Below the pieces are notes generated by a model. It saw nothing but the letters and a program-made list of their open reading frames with translations. It made no database searches and had not been told where the DNA came from. Positions 22,648 to 22,957 of a stretch of 22,957 nt of DNA are shown here, piece after piece. How positions within the stretch are numbered: position 1 is the stretch's first letter; each line of letters opens with the position of its first letter. This DNA is from CAYRTD01 sp964426915 (GTDB lineage Bacteria; Bacteroidota; Bacteroidia; Bacteroidales; GCA-2748055): assembly GCA_964426915.1 (NCBI GenBank), contig CAYRTD010000057.1:1-22957 (forward strand), read 5' to 3'. Both the position numbers and the translations under genes were made by a program.

Positions 22648-22957
22648 GCCTGCCCGTCCAAGGATGGCCAGTGCAACGGCAGGCGGGCAACGCAGAACCG
22701 GGTGATAACGAGCTTCACAAACACACGCTGTCGCTGAAGCTCTCCGCGAGCGTAGAAGCTCTGCGCTCGCGGAAAGCTTCATGCGAACGCGGTCACGCCT
22801 GTCCGCGGTACTCCGGGAAATACCGCTGATGAGATCCCTCGGCTATCTCCCGAAAGCTTTCGGGACGGGATCAGTTCGGCTAAATGATTTTGAAAACCAA
22901 AGTCATAGTCTCACTGAGATCCCTCGGCTATCTCCCGAAAGCTTTCGGGACGGGATC
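22648..22957. repeat. Mosaic intergenic repeat, locus E (runs off the window)
   Basis: It begins with a GCCTGCC/GGCAGGC inverted repeat (22648-22654, 22678-22684), then the leader AACGCAGAACCGGGTGATAA running into CGAGCT (22689-22714). A roughly 100-nt insert relative to locus C follows, containing a hairpin (22736-22780, inner stem TCCGCGAGCG/CGCTCGCGGA). AATACCGCTGATGAG comes next, then an 85-nt unit (22831-22915) and a second unit cut by the window end (22916-22957). Both units carry the CCCGAAAGCTTTCGGG palindrome. No gene was seen after 22618. Confidence 0.85.

Noticed and set aside
22623..22829. 68-residue + strand reading frame after the DUF3078 gene
   Set aside because: It lies entirely within repeat locus E, and its amino acids reflect hairpin arms rather than a protein.

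Overview
The window looks like a chromosomal segment of a member of the Bacteroidota, probably a fermentative Bacteroidales or Marinilabiliales relative. The reasons are a TonB-dependent receptor with an N-terminal carboxypeptidase-regulatory-like domain, a DUF3078 outer-membrane protein, several small lipoproteins with Bacteroidota-style lipoboxes, -7 elements of the TAnnTTTG type, and few Shine-Dalgarno sequences. Rex and a TM1266-type iron-only hydrogenase regulator point to redox-controlled anaerobic energy metabolism. No integrase, transposase, phage gene, tRNA, rRNA or CRISPR array was seen.

Layout. 1-1950 (+): redox repressor rex and a RibF-like flavin enzyme, separated by a large palindrome. 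1959-4340 (-): a compact three-gene ABC importer (lipoprotein binding protein, permease, ATPase). 4715-6232 (+): a GNAT acetyltransferase and an alanine/ornithine-racemase-family enzyme, followed by a terminator. 6342-9154 (-): M20 amidohydrolase, a divergent alanine racemase and a DUF4440-like lipoprotein, probably one operon. 9456-11018 (-): three small membrane or lipoprotein genes. 11231-14002 (-): phosphoenolpyruvate carboxylase. 14541-15290 (+): an unrecognised exported protein. 15516-18135 (+): TM1266-family regulator overlapping a TonB-dependent receptor, behind an exact -7 box and a perfect palindrome that resembles a Rex operator. 18617-20367 (-): metY with an upstream SAM-I riboswitch. 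20639-22618 (+): DUF3078 protein.

Genes working together. The most interesting link is regulatory. Rex is encoded at the left end, and the best Rex-like site in the window sits on the start region of the hydrogenase-regulator/TonB-receptor pair, suggesting NADH-controlled expression of an outer-membrane uptake route tied to hydrogenase metal supply. metY is under S-adenosylmethionine sensing. Two fold-type III PLP racemase-family genes lie within 3 kb on opposite strands.

Intergenic space. Six intergenic gaps, and none of the operon interiors, carry pieces of a mosaic repeat family: tandem 70/85-nt multi-hairpin units, a recurrent 14-nt end word (GACTYTATTGACRG), a shared block found in opposite orientations, and hairpins whose stems differ between copies. 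A separate 39-bp perfect inverted repeat lies next to a broken GxxExxY gene that ends exactly at one repeat array.
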